A DNA stretch of 6,373 nt from Acidimicrobiia bacterium (lineage in GTDB: Bacteria > Actinomycetota > Acidimicrobiia > Spongiisociales > ZC4RG35): contig JAOUGY010000221.1 in assembly GCA_029865445.1 (NCBI GenBank), positions 1 through 6,373 on the forward strand, in the 5' to 3' direction. A program made the translations under genes and the position numbers. This document shows, in pieces, positions 5,958 to 6,373 of this stretch. The notes under the pieces are model-generated. The model had not been told where the DNA came from, did no database searches, and saw only the letters and a program-made list of their open reading frames with translations. The first letter of the stretch is position 1. Each line of letters starts with the position of its first letter.

Positions 5958-6373
5958 TCATTCCTCCACGTCGACCACGAGTGCGGTGACGTTGTCGTGT
6001 CCCCCGGCGCGGTTGGCGCGCTCCACCAGTTCCCATGCCGCTTCCTCGGCCGTCGCCGCCCCGAGCGCATCTGCGATCTCCTGGTCGGTGAGCATGTTGT
6101 TGACCCCGTCGGAGCACAAGAGCACCCGGTCTCCGGGGCGGAGCAGCAGCGGGATGGTGTCGACGTCCACCCCGTGAACGAGACCGAGGGCGCGCGTGAG
6201 CATGTGCCGCTGGGGGTGGTCGGCGGCCTGGTCTTCGGTGATCTTGCCCGTTCGCAAATACTCGGTGACGATGGTGTGGTCTTCGGTGATCTGACTGAGT
6301 GTGCCGTCTCGCAGGAGATAGGCGCGACTGTCGCCGATATGGCCGATCCAGCCCTGACCGTCGGGGTGGCCTT
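5958..6373 (-). CDS. pstP: PP2C-family Ser/Thr protein phosphatase (PstP-like), 3' part
   Basis: The frame is open to the window edge and gives the last 137 residues; about the first 100 residues of the PP2C domain are outside. The TTG at 6257 is internal, because GHIGDSR and other family sequence lies upstream of it. PP2C phosphatases are Mn/Mg-dependent and reverse phosphorylation by PknB-type kinases. Motifs are GDSR at visible residues 13-16 (Asp14), CSDGVNN with Asp88, and GGHDNVT with Asp126; the last two Asp positions bind metal in the family. Also present is the ITEDH...HPQR...LTRALG region seen in PstP. The protein ends with VVDVEE directly after the last catalytic strand, so it lacks the membrane helix and extracellular tail of M. 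tuberculosis PstP and resembles soluble PrpC/Stp1 forms. It is the first gene seen of the pstP-rodA-pbpA-pknB operon. Confidence 0.94.
   Translation of the reverse strand, partial: GHPDGQGWIGHIGDSRAYLLRDGTLSQITEDHTIVTEYLRTGKITEDQAADHPQRHMLTRALGLVHGVDVDTIPLLLRPGDRVLLCSDGVNNMLTDQEIADALGAATAEEAAWELVERANRAGGHDNVTALVVDVEE

Noticed and set aside
5958..6257. A short phosphatase gene starting at the TTG at 6257
   Set aside because: The frame stays open to the window edge and encodes the GDSR motif of PP2C upstream of that TTG, so the gene is simply cut by the window.

Overview
The window is a GC-rich (about two-thirds GC by eye), almost gap-free stretch of bacterial chromosome. It carries the growth and cell-division signalling locus typical of Actinomycetota. 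Gene order, protein sequences close to the mycobacterial RodA/PbpA/PknB set, and a PASTA kinase ending in a long poly-threonine tail point to a high-GC actinobacterium. My best guess is the class Acidimicrobiia, but nothing in the window fixes the species.

Layout. At the left edge, bases 1-267 (+) are the 3' part of pabA/trpG, a glutamine amidotransferase. It converges across a 42-base gap on a run of minus-strand genes that fills the rest of the window. In transcription order, right to left, these are: the 3' part of a PP2C phosphatase (pstP-like, stop at 5958); a 99-base intercistronic stretch with two GC hairpins and a candidate 30-codon small ORF; rodA (5858-4563), a SEDS glycosyltransferase; pbpA (4566-3109), a class B penicillin-binding protein overlapping rodA by ATGA; pknB (3094-1124), a Ser/Thr kinase with four PASTA domains; and mutY (1134-310), an adenine DNA glycosylase that starts on TTG inside the end of pknB. 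No promoter, RNA gene, mobile element or CRISPR array was seen.

How the genes fit together. RodA polymerises glycan strands from lipid II and PbpA cross-links them. PknB senses muropeptide or lipid II outside the cell through its PASTA domains and phosphorylates cell-wall factors inside. PstP reverses that phosphorylation. Tight spacing (a 4-base overlap, a 14-base gap and an 11-base overlap) suggests one co-translated operon. In M. tuberculosis the equivalent order is pstP-rodA-pbpA-pknA-pknB, converging on trpG. Here there is one kinase instead of two, and mutY sits between the kinase and pabA.

This is mostly a conserved, known locus. The points worth a second look are the mutY coupling, the poly-Thr tail, the membrane-tail-less phosphatase and the small bridging ORF before rodA. 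I see no clear new biological system.
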